The notes beneath the pieces are model-generated. The model ran no database searches, was not told the origin of the DNA, and saw only the letters and a program-made list of their open reading frames with translations. A stretch of 18,516 nt of DNA. Origin: RGIG9041 sp045612565 (GTDB lineage: Bacteria > Bacillota > Clostridia > Oscillospirales > QAKW01). Position 1 is the first letter of the stretch. Each line of letters starts with the position of its first letter. Shown here piece by piece: positions 6,958-14,944 of the stretch. The translations under genes and the position numbers were made by a program. The stretch lies in NCBI GenBank assembly GCA_045612565.1, contig JAZKZG010000071.1:1-18516 (forward strand). The letters run 5' to 3'.

Positions 6958-7353
6958 TTAATTAAATCTGCTATAACCCCACCAATTTGGAATTAACTCT
7001 TTGAGTTTTATTGTTTTTTTAGTTTCTAAATCAATTAATATCTCGATATTTCCACTATTCTTATTCAATTGCATCATATATTCTCTGCACGCACCACAGG
7101 GATAGCCAACTTTGCCATTTGGCATTACAGCTACAATTTTTTCAATTTCGCTTTCACCGTTTGTAATCATATTTGCAATTGCGTTTCTTTCAGCACACAT
7201 TCCAAGTGTTGAGGCAGTATCTATGCATACGCCCACATATATATTACCTTGCTTTGTGAGAATAGCTGCCGCAACTCCACCTGCTTCTATAAATGGTGAA
7301 ATTGTTCGGGCGTTTTGCACCTCAATTGCTGCTTGGTATAATTTATTCCACAT
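6958..7353 (-). CDS. Cytidine deaminase family protein
   Basis: 131 aa, zinc-dependent deaminase of the cytidine/blasticidin deaminase group, hydrolysing an amino group from a cytosine-type base (pyrimidine salvage in the usual member). The zinc site is complete: C53-A-E55 with the catalytic glutamate, and P-C86-G-A-C89-R. Three-cysteine zinc ligation is typical of the tetrameric enzymes. The segment before it reads GVCIDTAS where classical cytidine deaminases have an N-x-E-N ribose-binding motif, so the substrate may differ. Start: ATG at 7353 is chosen because agggtg lies about 6 nt upstream; a GTG three codons earlier would overlap that site. A good minus-strand promoter precedes it and it is monocistronic. 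Confidence 0.85.
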   Translation of the reverse strand: MWNKLYQAAIEVQNARTISPFIEAGGVAAAILTKQGNIYVGVCIDTASTLGMCAERNAIANMITNGESEIEKIVAVMPNGKVGYPCGACREYMMQLNKNSGNIEILIDLETKKTIKLKELIPNWWGYSRFN

Positions 7354-7382
7354 TATTTTCACCCTGTTAAAGTTTTTATATT

Positions 7383-7410
7383 ATTATATCATATTTACAT
7401 ACATTGTTAA
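7383..7410 (-). promoter_or_regulatory. Promoter of the deaminase gene
   Basis: On the minus strand TTAACA (7405-7410) and TATAAT (7383-7388) are spaced by 16 bp with a TG-extended -10, giving a leader of roughly 20-25 nt. Confidence 0.7.
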
Positions 7411-7549
7411 AGATAATTTTTGTGAAATTTACGAATTATATAAAAAGCGAATTTCCAACAGTGATTAAATTCAAGTGAATCAGGTAAAAATATTGTAAAA
7501 AAATTTTACAAAGACTTTATGCCATGAATTAATACAAATAATATTTAAC

Positions 7550-7578
7550 TTGCATTTAACTGTCATTTATGATAAAAT
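7550..7578 (+). promoter_or_regulatory. Promoter of the plus-strand polysaccharide operon
   Basis: TTGCAT (7550-7555) and TAAAAT (7573-7578) are spaced by 17 bp, with TG before the -10. The ribosome binding site gtgagg is at 7605-7610. Confidence 0.55.
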
Positions 7579-7620
7579 AATTTGGTTAAGAATTTTGTCA
7601 TTAAGTGAGGTATTTTGAAT

Positions 7621-8595
7621 ATGAATGATCTGATATCAGTCATTTTACCTATATATAATGTTGAAGCGTATCTGAGTCGTTGTATTGATAGCGTAATTGC
7701 TCAGACATATACAAATATCGAAATAGTGTTGGTTGACGATGGTAGTCCAGACGGCTGTCCTGCTATTTGTGATGAATATGCTACACGCGATGAACGTGTT
7801 CGAGTTATTCACAAAAAAAATGGCGGACTTTCTGATGCTCGTAATGCAGGTATCTGTGTAAGTCAAGGACGTTATGTAACGGTTATTGATTCTGATGATT
7901 ATGTTACTGAAGATTATGTCGAGGTAATGTATAACGCTATTAAAAAAACGAATTGTGATATTGCAATCGGTTCACATGAAGTTATATATGAAAATGGAAC
8001 CATATTTGATAAATCGACAGGGGAGGATACTGTACTAACTCCCAAACAAACACTTGAACGAATACTTTATGACGATGGTGTAGATCTTTCTGCATGGGCA
8101 AAGTTATATGATCGATCGCTTTTTGATACTGTGGAATATCCTGTAGGCAGACTTTTTGAGGATGCTGCAACCACATATTTATTAATCGATAAGGCAGATT
8201 CTATTGCTTTTGTTTCAAAACCGATTTATAAATATATGATTAGAAATAATTCTATTACTGGTCAATGTTTTTCTCCACGCAAAATGGATCTTATTACATC
8301 AACCGAAGAGATGTGTACTTACATTTCAAAAAAATATCCCGAACTTAAAAATCCTGCTAAAAGACGTCTTCTTTATGCATATTTTAGTACTTTGTCACAA
8401 CTTGCAATGAGTAGTCAATCCTATCCTGCGGAACAGAAAAAAATGATGCGTTTTATTCGTAAAAACGCTATGACTGTACTTTTGGATAAACGCGCTCCAA
8501 TGCGTGATAAGGCTGCGATACTTGCAGCGTATATAGGCTTTTGGTTCTTTAAACCTGTATGGAAATTTTATTGTAAAATCAGCAAAAGAAAATGA
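7621..8595 (+). CDS. Family 2 glycosyltransferase
   Basis: 324 aa, GT-A fold, transferring a sugar from a nucleotide-sugar to a growing lipid-linked polysaccharide at the inner membrane face. The N-terminus is the classic ISVILPIYNVE, with DDGSPDG at residues 39-45, NGGLSDARNAG at about 68-77 and the metal-binding DSDD at 90-93. A cluster of basic and hydrophobic residues at the C-terminus may anchor it to the membrane. Start: ATG 7621 lies 10 nt after gtgagg; a TTG at 7615 is an alternative two codons earlier. It is the first gene of an operon with a GT4 enzyme (10 nt downstream) and a Wzy-type polymerase. Confidence 0.92.
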   Translation: MNDLISVILPIYNVEAYLSRCIDSVIAQTYTNIEIVLVDDGSPDGCPAICDEYATRDERVRVIHKKNGGLSDARNAGICVSQGRYVTVIDSDDYVTEDYVEVMYNAIKKTNCDIAIGSHEVIYENGTIFDKSTGEDTVLTPKQTLERILYDDGVDLSAWAKLYDRSLFDTVEYPVGRLFEDAATTYLLIDKADSIAFVSKPIYKYMIRNNSITGQCFSPRKMDLITSTEEMCTYISKKYPELKNPAKRRLLYAYFSTLSQLAMSSQSYPAEQKKMMRFIRKNAMTVLLDKRAPMRDKAAILAAYIGFWFFKPVWKFYCKISKRK

Positions 8596-8605
8596 GGTGA
8601 CAATT

Positions 8606-9715
8606 GTGAAAATTCTTGTAGGATATGTTACACGTCTTCACAGCAGCGGTGTTGATAAATATCTTCTTAATTTCCTTCAAATTGCACAGGAACAAGGAGT
8701 AATTCTCGACTTCCTTACCAGTCAGTATGATACAGATACTGAGCGTGAACTTTCCGAATACGGTTGTAATCTTTTTTCTATTAGTAGCCTCAAAAACCCT
8801 CTTGATCATTATAGAGATGTTAAGGCGATCTTACAACAGGGTAAATATGACAAAGCATATTTTAATATTTCGGAACCACTCAATATGATGGGGGCTATGG
8901 CGGCGCATAATTGCGGTGTTCAGTGTATTGTGCATTCACATTCTGCAGGAATGGATACTGCAAACAGAATAAAGCGAATGATACGCGGGCTTATCAATTT
9001 AATTTGCAGACCCTTTTTAACTCGCAGTGCCGATCTGTATTTTGCTTGTTCAATCAATGCAGCAAAGTGGTTATTCTCACAAAGGGCTTTGAAAAGTGAT
9101 AAATATCATACAATCTATAATGCTGTGGATTTATCTGCTTTTTCTTATGATAGTACATCTCGTTCTGCTGTTCGTAAAGAATTGAACATTGATGATAACA
9201 CTTTGGTTGTAGGACATATCGGTAGTTATTGTTATGTAAAAAATAATTTTTTTCTTGCTGATATTGCTAATGAATTATCTTTAATTCAACCAGATTCAAT
9301 TATGTTATGCATTGGAGACGGCGATGATCGCGAGGCAGTACAGCAGTACGCGACATCAATAGGTGCAGATAAGTATATGCGTTTTCTTGGTGTTCAGCGG
9401 AATATTCCGTCTTTACTATCTGCAATGGATGTTTTTGTATTGCCTTCGAGGTTTGAAGGCGCACCTATTGTTGCTATAGAGGCACAAGCTACAGGTGTTC
9501 CTTGCCTTATAAGTGATACAGTAACAAATGAAGTTGTGATTTCTTCAGCTACGAAACAGTTGCCAATTGATTCGGCAAAACCTTGGGCTGAATCTATAGT
9601 TTCGATGAAAAAATGTAAAGATGTAGGCATACTTCCTGACATGATAGAGCGTTATTCGCTTGATTGTCAAAAAAATAAAATTATTAATCTGATTTTTAAT
9701 GGAGATAATCTATGA
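8606..9715 (+). CDS. Family 4 (GT-B) glycosyltransferase
   Basis: 369 aa. The C-terminal half has the GT4 nucleotide-sugar site, including the EX7E motif E284-x7-E292 within FEGAPIVAIEAQATGVP. The N-terminal half starts with a Rossmann strand (KILVGYVTRLHSSGVDKY), and HSHSAG in the middle fits the family. It probably adds one sugar to the repeat unit in the cytoplasm. Start: GTG 8606, 6 nt after gaggtg (8594-8599); the GTG at 8597 lies inside that ribosome binding site. The end overlaps the next gene by four bases (ATGA), so the polymerase is translationally coupled to it. Confidence 0.92.
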   Translation: MKILVGYVTRLHSSGVDKYLLNFLQIAQEQGVILDFLTSQYDTDTERELSEYGCNLFSISSLKNPLDHYRDVKAILQQGKYDKAYFNISEPLNMMGAMAAHNCGVQCIVHSHSAGMDTANRIKRMIRGLINLICRPFLTRSADLYFACSINAAKWLFSQRALKSDKYHTIYNAVDLSAFSYDSTSRSAVRKELNIDDNTLVVGHIGSYCYVKNNFFLADIANELSLIQPDSIMLCIGDGDDREAVQQYATSIGADKYMRFLGVQRNIPSLLSAMDVFVLPSRFEGAPIVAIEAQATGVPCLISDTVTNEVVISSATKQLPIDSAKPWAESIVSMKKCKDVGILPDMIERYSLDCQKNKIINLIFNGDNL

Positions 9716-11214
9716 CTCTGATAAAACGATTTTTGACAAACAATAATGTATATCGTATAGAAGTGCTTTTCAAAATTGTGTACATTATTCATTTGCTTGC
9801 AAGTTTTAATCCCTATATTGAAGGTACACTGCCTGTTAAGTTGACATTGGTTATTACAATGGCGTGTGGGGGTTTGGTGTTACTTTGCAGAATTGCAACG
9901 TTCAGACTGTATTGTCACACTCCTGCAATTTCTATGCTTGTATTGGTTGGTGTGAGTTTGGCAATACCTTCGTTTTTTATTTATAGATATGCAATTATTG
10001 ATAGTGTGAAAACTGCAATCTGGATGACTTTTCAGTTTGGATTATTATTTGCCTTTAATTATAAAAAGGAAAACTTCAGTGTTAAAAAAGAATTAAATAT
10101 TGTATCAGCTGCAATTTTAATATTTCTTACATTTGAAAATCTTGTCAGTGTTATAATGGCATTTATAGGTTACTTTCGTATTTATCAGAAAGTGGATGGT
10201 AATTATGCTGTTACGGGATTATCATGGTGGGGAAGACTCTATGGTGTTCACGGTGACCCGAATTATGCCTGTGTATACACAATTGCAGCTATTATGATTG
10301 CTGTTTATTTCTTTATGAAATATCGTAAAAATTGGTTGCGTATTATTTTGGTTGTTGCTGCAGCAATTAATTTTATGTTTGTATCCTTTACCGCTTCACG
10401 TACAGGTCTTATTTCTTTGCTTCTTGCCTCTGTTGTATTTGCATTTACTTATTCTATCGGTTGTTTTAAAAACAAATACCGTATAATAAAATCAATTACA
10501 GCCGTTACGCTTGTGTGTGTTGTTTTGATAGGTTTGAACAAAGGAGTTATTACAGGATTTAATACCGTTAAATCTATTATATCTTCAAAAGATAATACTG
10601 ATGTAGATACAAATAATAAAGATAATGAAGAACAAATTCCCAGCATTGATAATACTGACAGTAATAACGAGACCGATGTTCCTGATATTGATGATACGGA
10701 AGAAAAAACTGATGTCGATGATACCGGTGACAATTCTCTCACTATTGGACGTACTGAAGAAGAAATGAATGGGGATCTCACGAACCGTCGTGCTGACATT
10801 TGGAAAAGCGCATTACAAATTTTTTCTAAAAACCCCGTATTTGGTATTGGATATGAGAATGTATTGGGATATGCTCACGATAAGATGCCAACTACTTATA
10901 TTGTTAATAATGATCAGACTGATTTTGATGCTTTTCATAACACGGTGATGGATGTGCTTGTCAGTCAAGGTGTTGTTGGTATATTATTGGCAGGAATATT
11001 TGCGGTTCTTTTTGTTATTTACTGCATTAAGAGAATGAGTCGTCAATATTCTAAAAATCGTGAAGAATTATGTTTGTGCCTTGCTATATGTATTTGTACA
11101 CTTGCAAGTGCGATGTTTTTATCGCATATCTTTTTTGTTAATATAGCTTCAACCGGTATCTTTTGGCTATTTGCAGGATATCTTGGCTATTTTCTATATA
11201 TTAAAAGAGATTAA
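9712..11214 (+). CDS. O-antigen polymerase/ligase-like protein (Wzy type)
   Basis: 500 aa, polytopic membrane protein with about ten to twelve hydrophobic segments. It should join undecaprenyl-linked repeat units on the outer membrane face, or ligate polymer to an acceptor. The Wzy_C-type region is at about residues 357-425: TNRRADIWKSALQIF, NPVFGIGYENVL, then FHNTVMDVLVSQGVVGIL. Upstream are GVHGDPNYA and TASRTGLISLL, typical of the family. Unusual is a 48-residue low-complexity stretch (294-341) with 19 Asp/Glu, 8 Asn and only 2 Lys, between the central membrane segments and Wzy_C and probably outside the cell. It overlaps the GT4 gene by 4 nt. The codons are AT-rich like those of its neighbours. 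Polymerase versus ligase cannot be told from sequence. Confidence 0.88.
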   Translation: MTLIKRFLTNNNVYRIEVLFKIVYIIHLLASFNPYIEGTLPVKLTLVITMACGGLVLLCRIATFRLYCHTPAISMLVLVGVSLAIPSFFIYRYAIIDSVKTAIWMTFQFGLLFAFNYKKENFSVKKELNIVSAAILIFLTFENLVSVIMAFIGYFRIYQKVDGNYAVTGLSWWGRLYGVHGDPNYACVYTIAAIMIAVYFFMKYRKNWLRIILVVAAAINFMFVSFTASRTGLISLLLASVVFAFTYSIGCFKNKYRIIKSITAVTLVCVVLIGLNKGVITGFNTVKSIISSKDNTDVDTNNKDNEEQIPSIDNTDSNNETDVPDIDDTEEKTDVDDTGDNSLTIGRTEEEMNGDLTNRRADIWKSALQIFSKNPVFGIGYENVLGYAHDKMPTTYIVNNDQTDFDAFHNTVMDVLVSQGVVGILLAGIFAVLFVIYCIKRMSRQYSKNREELCLCLAICICTLASAMFLSHIFFVNIASTGIFWLFAGYLGYFLYIKRD

Positions 11215-11229
11215 TTTATATAAAATTTA

Positions 11230-11257
11230 CACCCTCTTGTTTAATAACAAGAGGGTG
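11230..11257. terminator. Bidirectional terminator between the convergent polysaccharide operons
   Basis: A perfect 12-bp stem (caccctcttgtt at 11230-11241 with 11246-11257) and 4-nt loop, flanked by A/T-rich sequence on both sides, lies between the wzy-type stop and the stop of the minus-strand operon. Confidence 0.85.
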
Positions 11258-11270
11258 ATTTAATTTATTA

Positions 11271-12239
11271 CTATTTATGACGTAACAGTCGACGCAATAC
11301 ACGTAATGGCAGTAATAGAAAATGTGCAACCACAAGATATATTGTGTAAGCTTTTGCAAATCCGTGTTTTTTAACTGCATTACAGAACTGTTCGGTCAAT
11401 GGATTGATGTGAGTATGCTCATATAATGGAGGATTATTTGAAATAGCGATATCTTTTTCAACAGTAACTGTGTGAAAAAACTCACTACATTCATTAAGAA
11501 GATTAAGACCTTTTTCGCTATTAACAAGCATCACAGAAGTTCCATGAGGATTGATTGTTATTTCAGGGTGTGTACGATAACCCCAAAAATCGCCCAATGT
11601 TATATCACTTGGACGGTCAAGCGTATTATAGCGACAACCGAAACAAGCTGGTGTGAGAGCGATATTTGAATAGAATACACGTGCGTATTTGTTGTGAGAT
11701 GGATGAAAAGGTTCTTTCCATACTGTTCCGTTAGAAAAAGTAACAGCAAGGTTTCCTGATGTCCATCCCGCATCTTTATTTCTAAAATTGAGTTCAATGA
11801 TACTTGATTTATGTTTTTTTTCTAAATACTGTAGATATGCTTCAAAGACATGACGACGTGGAGAACCATGACAAATGATATCTACAATAAAAACATGAGG
11901 ATAATCTTGCTTTAAAAATTTGCGAAGTGCAGCACATTGGCAGGGTGTTCCGCAAAATAGTACGGTATCTCCTGATTCGGCGTGAGAACGTATATCAACG
12001 AGAGCGCTGTTCATATCACTTTTTACATATTTAGAACCACGAAAATGTGATATTCGTTCGTCGTTATACCCGATAACATGCGCCCCTTTTTCGCGAGTAA
12101 ACTGGGTGCCATATACCCAACCATCTTTTGCTATAACAGTTTTTGCAAGGGCATAAAATGCTCCACCTGATGAACTATCAAGCAATTTGTTATCATCTGT
12201 AAGCCAACCGATATAGTATTGCTGTGTAAAATCATTCAT
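11271..12239 (-). CDS. FrhB-like (coenzyme F420 hydrogenase beta subunit family) protein of polysaccharide cluster, no ferredoxin domain
   Basis: 322 aa. It contains the FrhB/FdhB N and C domains: SSSGGAF at 22-28, RGSKYV at 67-72, CGTPCQCAALRKFL at 96-109, ICHGSP at 122-127, NKDAGW at 154-159, the pair C199-x2-C202, and SDITLGDFWG at 211-220. Related proteins are common in polysaccharide loci beside pyruvyl transferases and flippases, and usually start with a ferredoxin domain of two [4Fe-4S] motifs. Here that domain is missing. The start is secure: ATG 12239 follows gaggt at about 8 nt and overlaps the flippase stop in ATGA. The role is probably redox or flavin-dependent modification of the polymer, but the substrate is unknown. 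The C-terminal 30 residues are hydrophobic then Arg-rich, suggesting membrane association. Confidence 0.85.
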   Translation of the reverse strand: MNDFTQQYYIGWLTDDNKLLDSSSGGAFYALAKTVIAKDGWVYGTQFTREKGAHVIGYNDERISHFRGSKYVKSDMNSALVDIRSHAESGDTVLFCGTPCQCAALRKFLKQDYPHVFIVDIICHGSPRRHVFEAYLQYLEKKHKSSIIELNFRNKDAGWTSGNLAVTFSNGTVWKEPFHPSHNKYARVFYSNIALTPACFGCRYNTLDRPSDITLGDFWGYRTHPEITINPHGTSVMLVNSEKGLNLLNECSEFFHTVTVEKDIAISNNPPLYEHTHINPLTEQFCNAVKKHGFAKAYTIYLVVAHFLLLPLRVLRRLLRHK

Positions 12240-13648
12240 ATGCGAGACCTCACGATTGATAGGCATTTTTTGAACATTTTCCAAAGGGTGTTAAAGTGTA
12301 AAAATATCAATATTATAAAACAAACTGCTGAGATGTACCAATAGTTGTTAAACCACGTAAAGATTATTGCTTCTGCTAACAGTAATAATCCTGTGATTGT
12401 TTCTTTTGAAATTGAATTCTCTAATTTTATTAAGCGACGTGTATCTTTTTTACGCACATAACATAGTACGCAGTAACTTATACATGTTGATACTGCCGCA
12501 CCGAGTGCGCTGTTCCAAGCGCGGATTAGAACGTAATTAAGAGCTATATTTACAGCGGCGGCAATGAAGTTTGTTACAAATGCCATCCCTGTTTTTTTAA
12601 ATGTTGTGTAAATGGTGCCAAGTAGTTGGGCTTTTGAAAAATAATATACTGATACAACAAGCATTGGTACAAATTGCCATGCGTGTGCATAGTTTTCGGT
12701 AGCCATTAAATCAACAGTTATTTTAGAGGCCAGTACAGCTGCACCACTAAGAACTACAACCATTGAGTCAATAATATCATACATCTGTGTATAGTAGTTT
12801 TTAAGATGCTTATCTTCGGCTGACTCGTTTGCGGATATTTGCCATGCCTGCATTAATACTCCTACAATAATGGTAATGATGGTTGGTATTTTATATGCAA
12901 TTGCAAACACGCCGTTTTCAGATACATTGATAAAATATGATATCATAAAACGGTTGGATGAGTTGGAAATCCACCAACACACTGTGTTTGGAATAAGTGG
13001 AATACTGAAAATAAATAGCGTTTTGCATATATCTTTTGCGAAATATTTAAATGAAAAGGCGCGATAGAGACGTGCAACAAATATAAGAAACAAGGCACTG
13101 ACTGCATTTCCTACAATGTATCCTAGCATATAACCAACAATACCCAATTTGAATACTGATAGGAAGAGGATGTTTGATATTACCGTTGCTGCGGTCAGCA
13201 ACATATTGTCTATTGTGAACAGAGTTGTTCTATTGATGGCTTTGACATATAGTGAACAATTGGTGCGGAACATATTGACACAAACATATATTACGACAGT
13301 AAACATATATTGTATCATATTTACTGATTGTAAAAACGGCATCAATAACAGCGAAATTATAAGAGATACTGCCGCACCGAAAATTGTAATAATATTACCA
13401 TTGGAAAAAACAGCACGTGGATCATACTGCTTGTCCATTGCATAACGGAATATTGCCTCGGAAATGGTCATTGATATAATGGGGATAAGCAATGATGCTA
13501 TGTTTTGCAAATTGTCAACAATACCGTATTCTGCTGTATTCAGTACGTTTGTATAATAGGGAAGCAGTAGATACTGAATCATCTTTGATCCCACAGTGCC
13601 GAGCGAAAGGATCAGTGTATTGCTGATAAGTTTTGATGATCTATCCAC
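12236..13648 (-). CDS. Polysaccharide repeat-unit flippase (Wzx/MATE-like superfamily)
   Basis: 470 aa, polytopic membrane protein with about 12-14 hydrophobic segments, expected to flip the lipid-linked repeat unit to the outer face. The N-terminal region LISNTLILSLGTVGSKMIQY followed by LLPYYTNVLNTAEYGIVD is the typical start of the polysaccharide exporter family (first membrane helix, then a loop with EYG). Start: GTG 13648, 6 nt after aaggag (13655-13660), which lies within the last codons of the pyruvyl transferase gene; one base separates that stop from this start. A longer frame open to 13747 would overlap the upstream gene heavily and is rejected. The end overlaps the FrhB-like gene by 4 nt. 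Confidence 0.9.
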   Translation of the reverse strand: MDRSSKLISNTLILSLGTVGSKMIQYLLLPYYTNVLNTAEYGIVDNLQNIASLLIPIISMTISEAIFRYAMDKQYDPRAVFSNGNIITIFGAAVSLIISLLLMPFLQSVNMIQYMFTVVIYVCVNMFRTNCSLYVKAINRTTLFTIDNMLLTAATVISNILFLSVFKLGIVGYMLGYIVGNAVSALFLIFVARLYRAFSFKYFAKDICKTLFIFSIPLIPNTVCWWISNSSNRFMISYFINVSENGVFAIAYKIPTIITIIVGVLMQAWQISANESAEDKHLKNYYTQMYDIIDSMVVVLSGAAVLASKITVDLMATENYAHAWQFVPMLVVSVYYFSKAQLLGTIYTTFKKTGMAFVTNFIAAAVNIALNYVLIRAWNSALGAAVSTCISYCVLCYVRKKDTRRLIKLENSISKETITGLLLLAEAIIFTWFNNYWYISAVCFIILIFLHFNTLWKMFKKCLSIVRSRI

Positions 13649-13649
13649 A

Positions 13650-14765
13650 TTAAACTCCTTTTTCAATTGCATTTTCAAGTATTTCTCTGCTACGTGAACG
13701 GTCAGCAGAAAGTGTGTTTTTGGCAAAAGTATAGTCGATTGGATCATTGATATCCGAACAATCCGACAAAAGACGATTACTGAGTTGAAGGTGATTGAGC
13801 AAATCTACCATTCGACTTGAGGTGCCTTGCATAGGCACACAAATAAATTGTTTTTCAAAAATTACTGAAAACACAGTGCCGTGAAATGAATTTGTTACTA
13901 CATATTCTGCATCATGTACATAGCGAAGAAAATCAACAGGGTCAGCGGTGTACTTAGATATTGAATGTTTGCCATAACGACGGCGTAAATCAAAAAATAG
14001 GACAGGTAATCCTGTTTCTTTGCTTAGTTTGTTGGCGTAAGCTATCATTGTATCGTCAACTTTTAAGCTATATACAAGAATATACTTTTTGTTTATTCCA
14101 CGTCTGTCTTTAATAAAATTATGCCATTGTTGTGGCTCTAACAATAATGTTGGGTCAAGTACAACATCTACAGGTTTATCACATAGAGTCTTGATAAGCG
14201 TTGCAGCACTTGGTTCGCGAACAGTAACTGTATCGAGCGATTGTAATAAACTAACAAACTCGGATGCATCTGATTCGGGAAGTTCAGAAAGTCCAATACT
14301 TGCTGCATATGATATTTTGCGTGCTTCTGGGTTAAATGGTGCTGCAAAATATACAGGATCCATTCCGTGTGTAATTTTAGGGTTCCATATCTGATCACTT
14401 CCGCATACATATGTGTCATATTGAAGTGCTTTTGCTATTTTACTATCTATGTGAGGATAGTGTTTTTTTGATAAACAGAATTTATCGCGTCTATAGCGGT
14501 AAAATTTAATTTCACGACGTATGCGAAGCGGTGCAAAAAGTATAGTGTTAGCAAAAAAAATAGCAATCCTTACTGGATTTTTACCACAGTCACGCAGTAA
14601 ACTTTTGATAAATACACCAAAGGTGTCTTCAATTGCTTTAGGACGATAATCCACAATTTCAGGAGCGTAACCTAATTCTGACAGTGTCTGTTGTAGTGCA
14701 TATGCTTGCAGACAAGAGCCGTGGTTACGTGCTCGATGTTCTGTTAGTATGGCTGTTTTCTTCAT
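13650..14765 (-). CDS. Polysaccharide pyruvyl transferase
   Basis: 371 aa. It transfers pyruvate from phosphoenolpyruvate to a sugar of the polymer as a ketal, adding negative charge. The family's GT-B-like pattern is clear: TEHRARNHGSCLQAYALQQTL at the N-terminus, CGSDQIWNP at residues 121-129, YAASIG at 153-158, DPTLLL at 204-209 and TNSFHGTVF at 291-299 with the conserved His295. It is the first gene of the minus-strand operon with the flippase and the FrhB-like protein. An aaagga ribosome binding site and a consensus promoter lie upstream. Acceptor sugar unknown. Confidence 0.92.
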   Translation of the reverse strand: MKKTAILTEHRARNHGSCLQAYALQQTLSELGYAPEIVDYRPKAIEDTFGVFIKSLLRDCGKNPVRIAIFFANTILFAPLRIRREIKFYRYRRDKFCLSKKHYPHIDSKIAKALQYDTYVCGSDQIWNPKITHGMDPVYFAAPFNPEARKISYAASIGLSELPESDASEFVSLLQSLDTVTVREPSAATLIKTLCDKPVDVVLDPTLLLEPQQWHNFIKDRRGINKKYILVYSLKVDDTMIAYANKLSKETGLPVLFFDLRRRYGKHSISKYTADPVDFLRYVHDAEYVVTNSFHGTVFSVIFEKQFICVPMQGTSSRMVDLLNHLQLSNRLLSDCSDINDPIDYTFAKNTLSADRSRSREILENAIEKGV

Positions 14766-14816
14766 AATATATGTCCTTTATTAAACTATCATAATATATT
14801 ATTGCTTATTTTTACA

Positions 14817-14845
14817 ATTATACAACAAAGCACTGTTTGTGTCAA
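14817..14845 (-). promoter_or_regulatory. Consensus promoter of the minus-strand polysaccharide operon
   Basis: On the minus strand a perfect TTGACA (14840-14845) is followed after exactly 17 bp by a perfect TATAAT (14817-14822). The leader to the ATG at 14765 is about 45 nt. The padR promoter on the other strand starts 47 bp away, so the two are divergent. Confidence 0.85.
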
Positions 14846-14891
14846 TACACGGCTGTATGAGACTCAGTGGTTTCCAAATTCAAAATAATTC

Positions 14892-14920
14892 TTGACAAAA
14901 AATATACATCGTGTTACGAT
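14892..14920 (+). promoter_or_regulatory. padR operon promoter
   Basis: TTGACA (14892-14897), 17-bp spacer, TACGAT (14915-14920). The ribosome binding site aaaggaggt is at 14931-14939, before ATG 14945. Confidence 0.8.
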
Positions 14921-14924
14921 GTAT
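14904..14924. promoter_or_regulatory. Inverted repeat over the -10 element, probable PadR operator
   Basis: Arms atacatcgt (14904-14912) and acgatgtat (14916-14924) are a perfect 9-bp inverted repeat with a 3-bp centre. It covers the spacer and the -10, so a bound dimer would block RNA polymerase. PadR-family repressors typically bind such ATGTAT-type dyads in their own promoters. Confidence 0.7.
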
Positions 14925-14944
14925 TACACAAAAGGAGGTATTGC

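Noticed and set aside
7493..7511. A/T-only inverted repeat (ttgtaaaa with ttttacaa) as a terminator or operator
   Set aside because: No GC pairs and no gene end nearby; such repeats are expected by chance in this AT-rich stretch.
12236..13747. Longer start for the flippase at 13747
   Set aside because: It would overlap the pyruvyl transferase by about 100 nt; GTG 13648 has aaggag at the right distance and the family's usual N-terminus.
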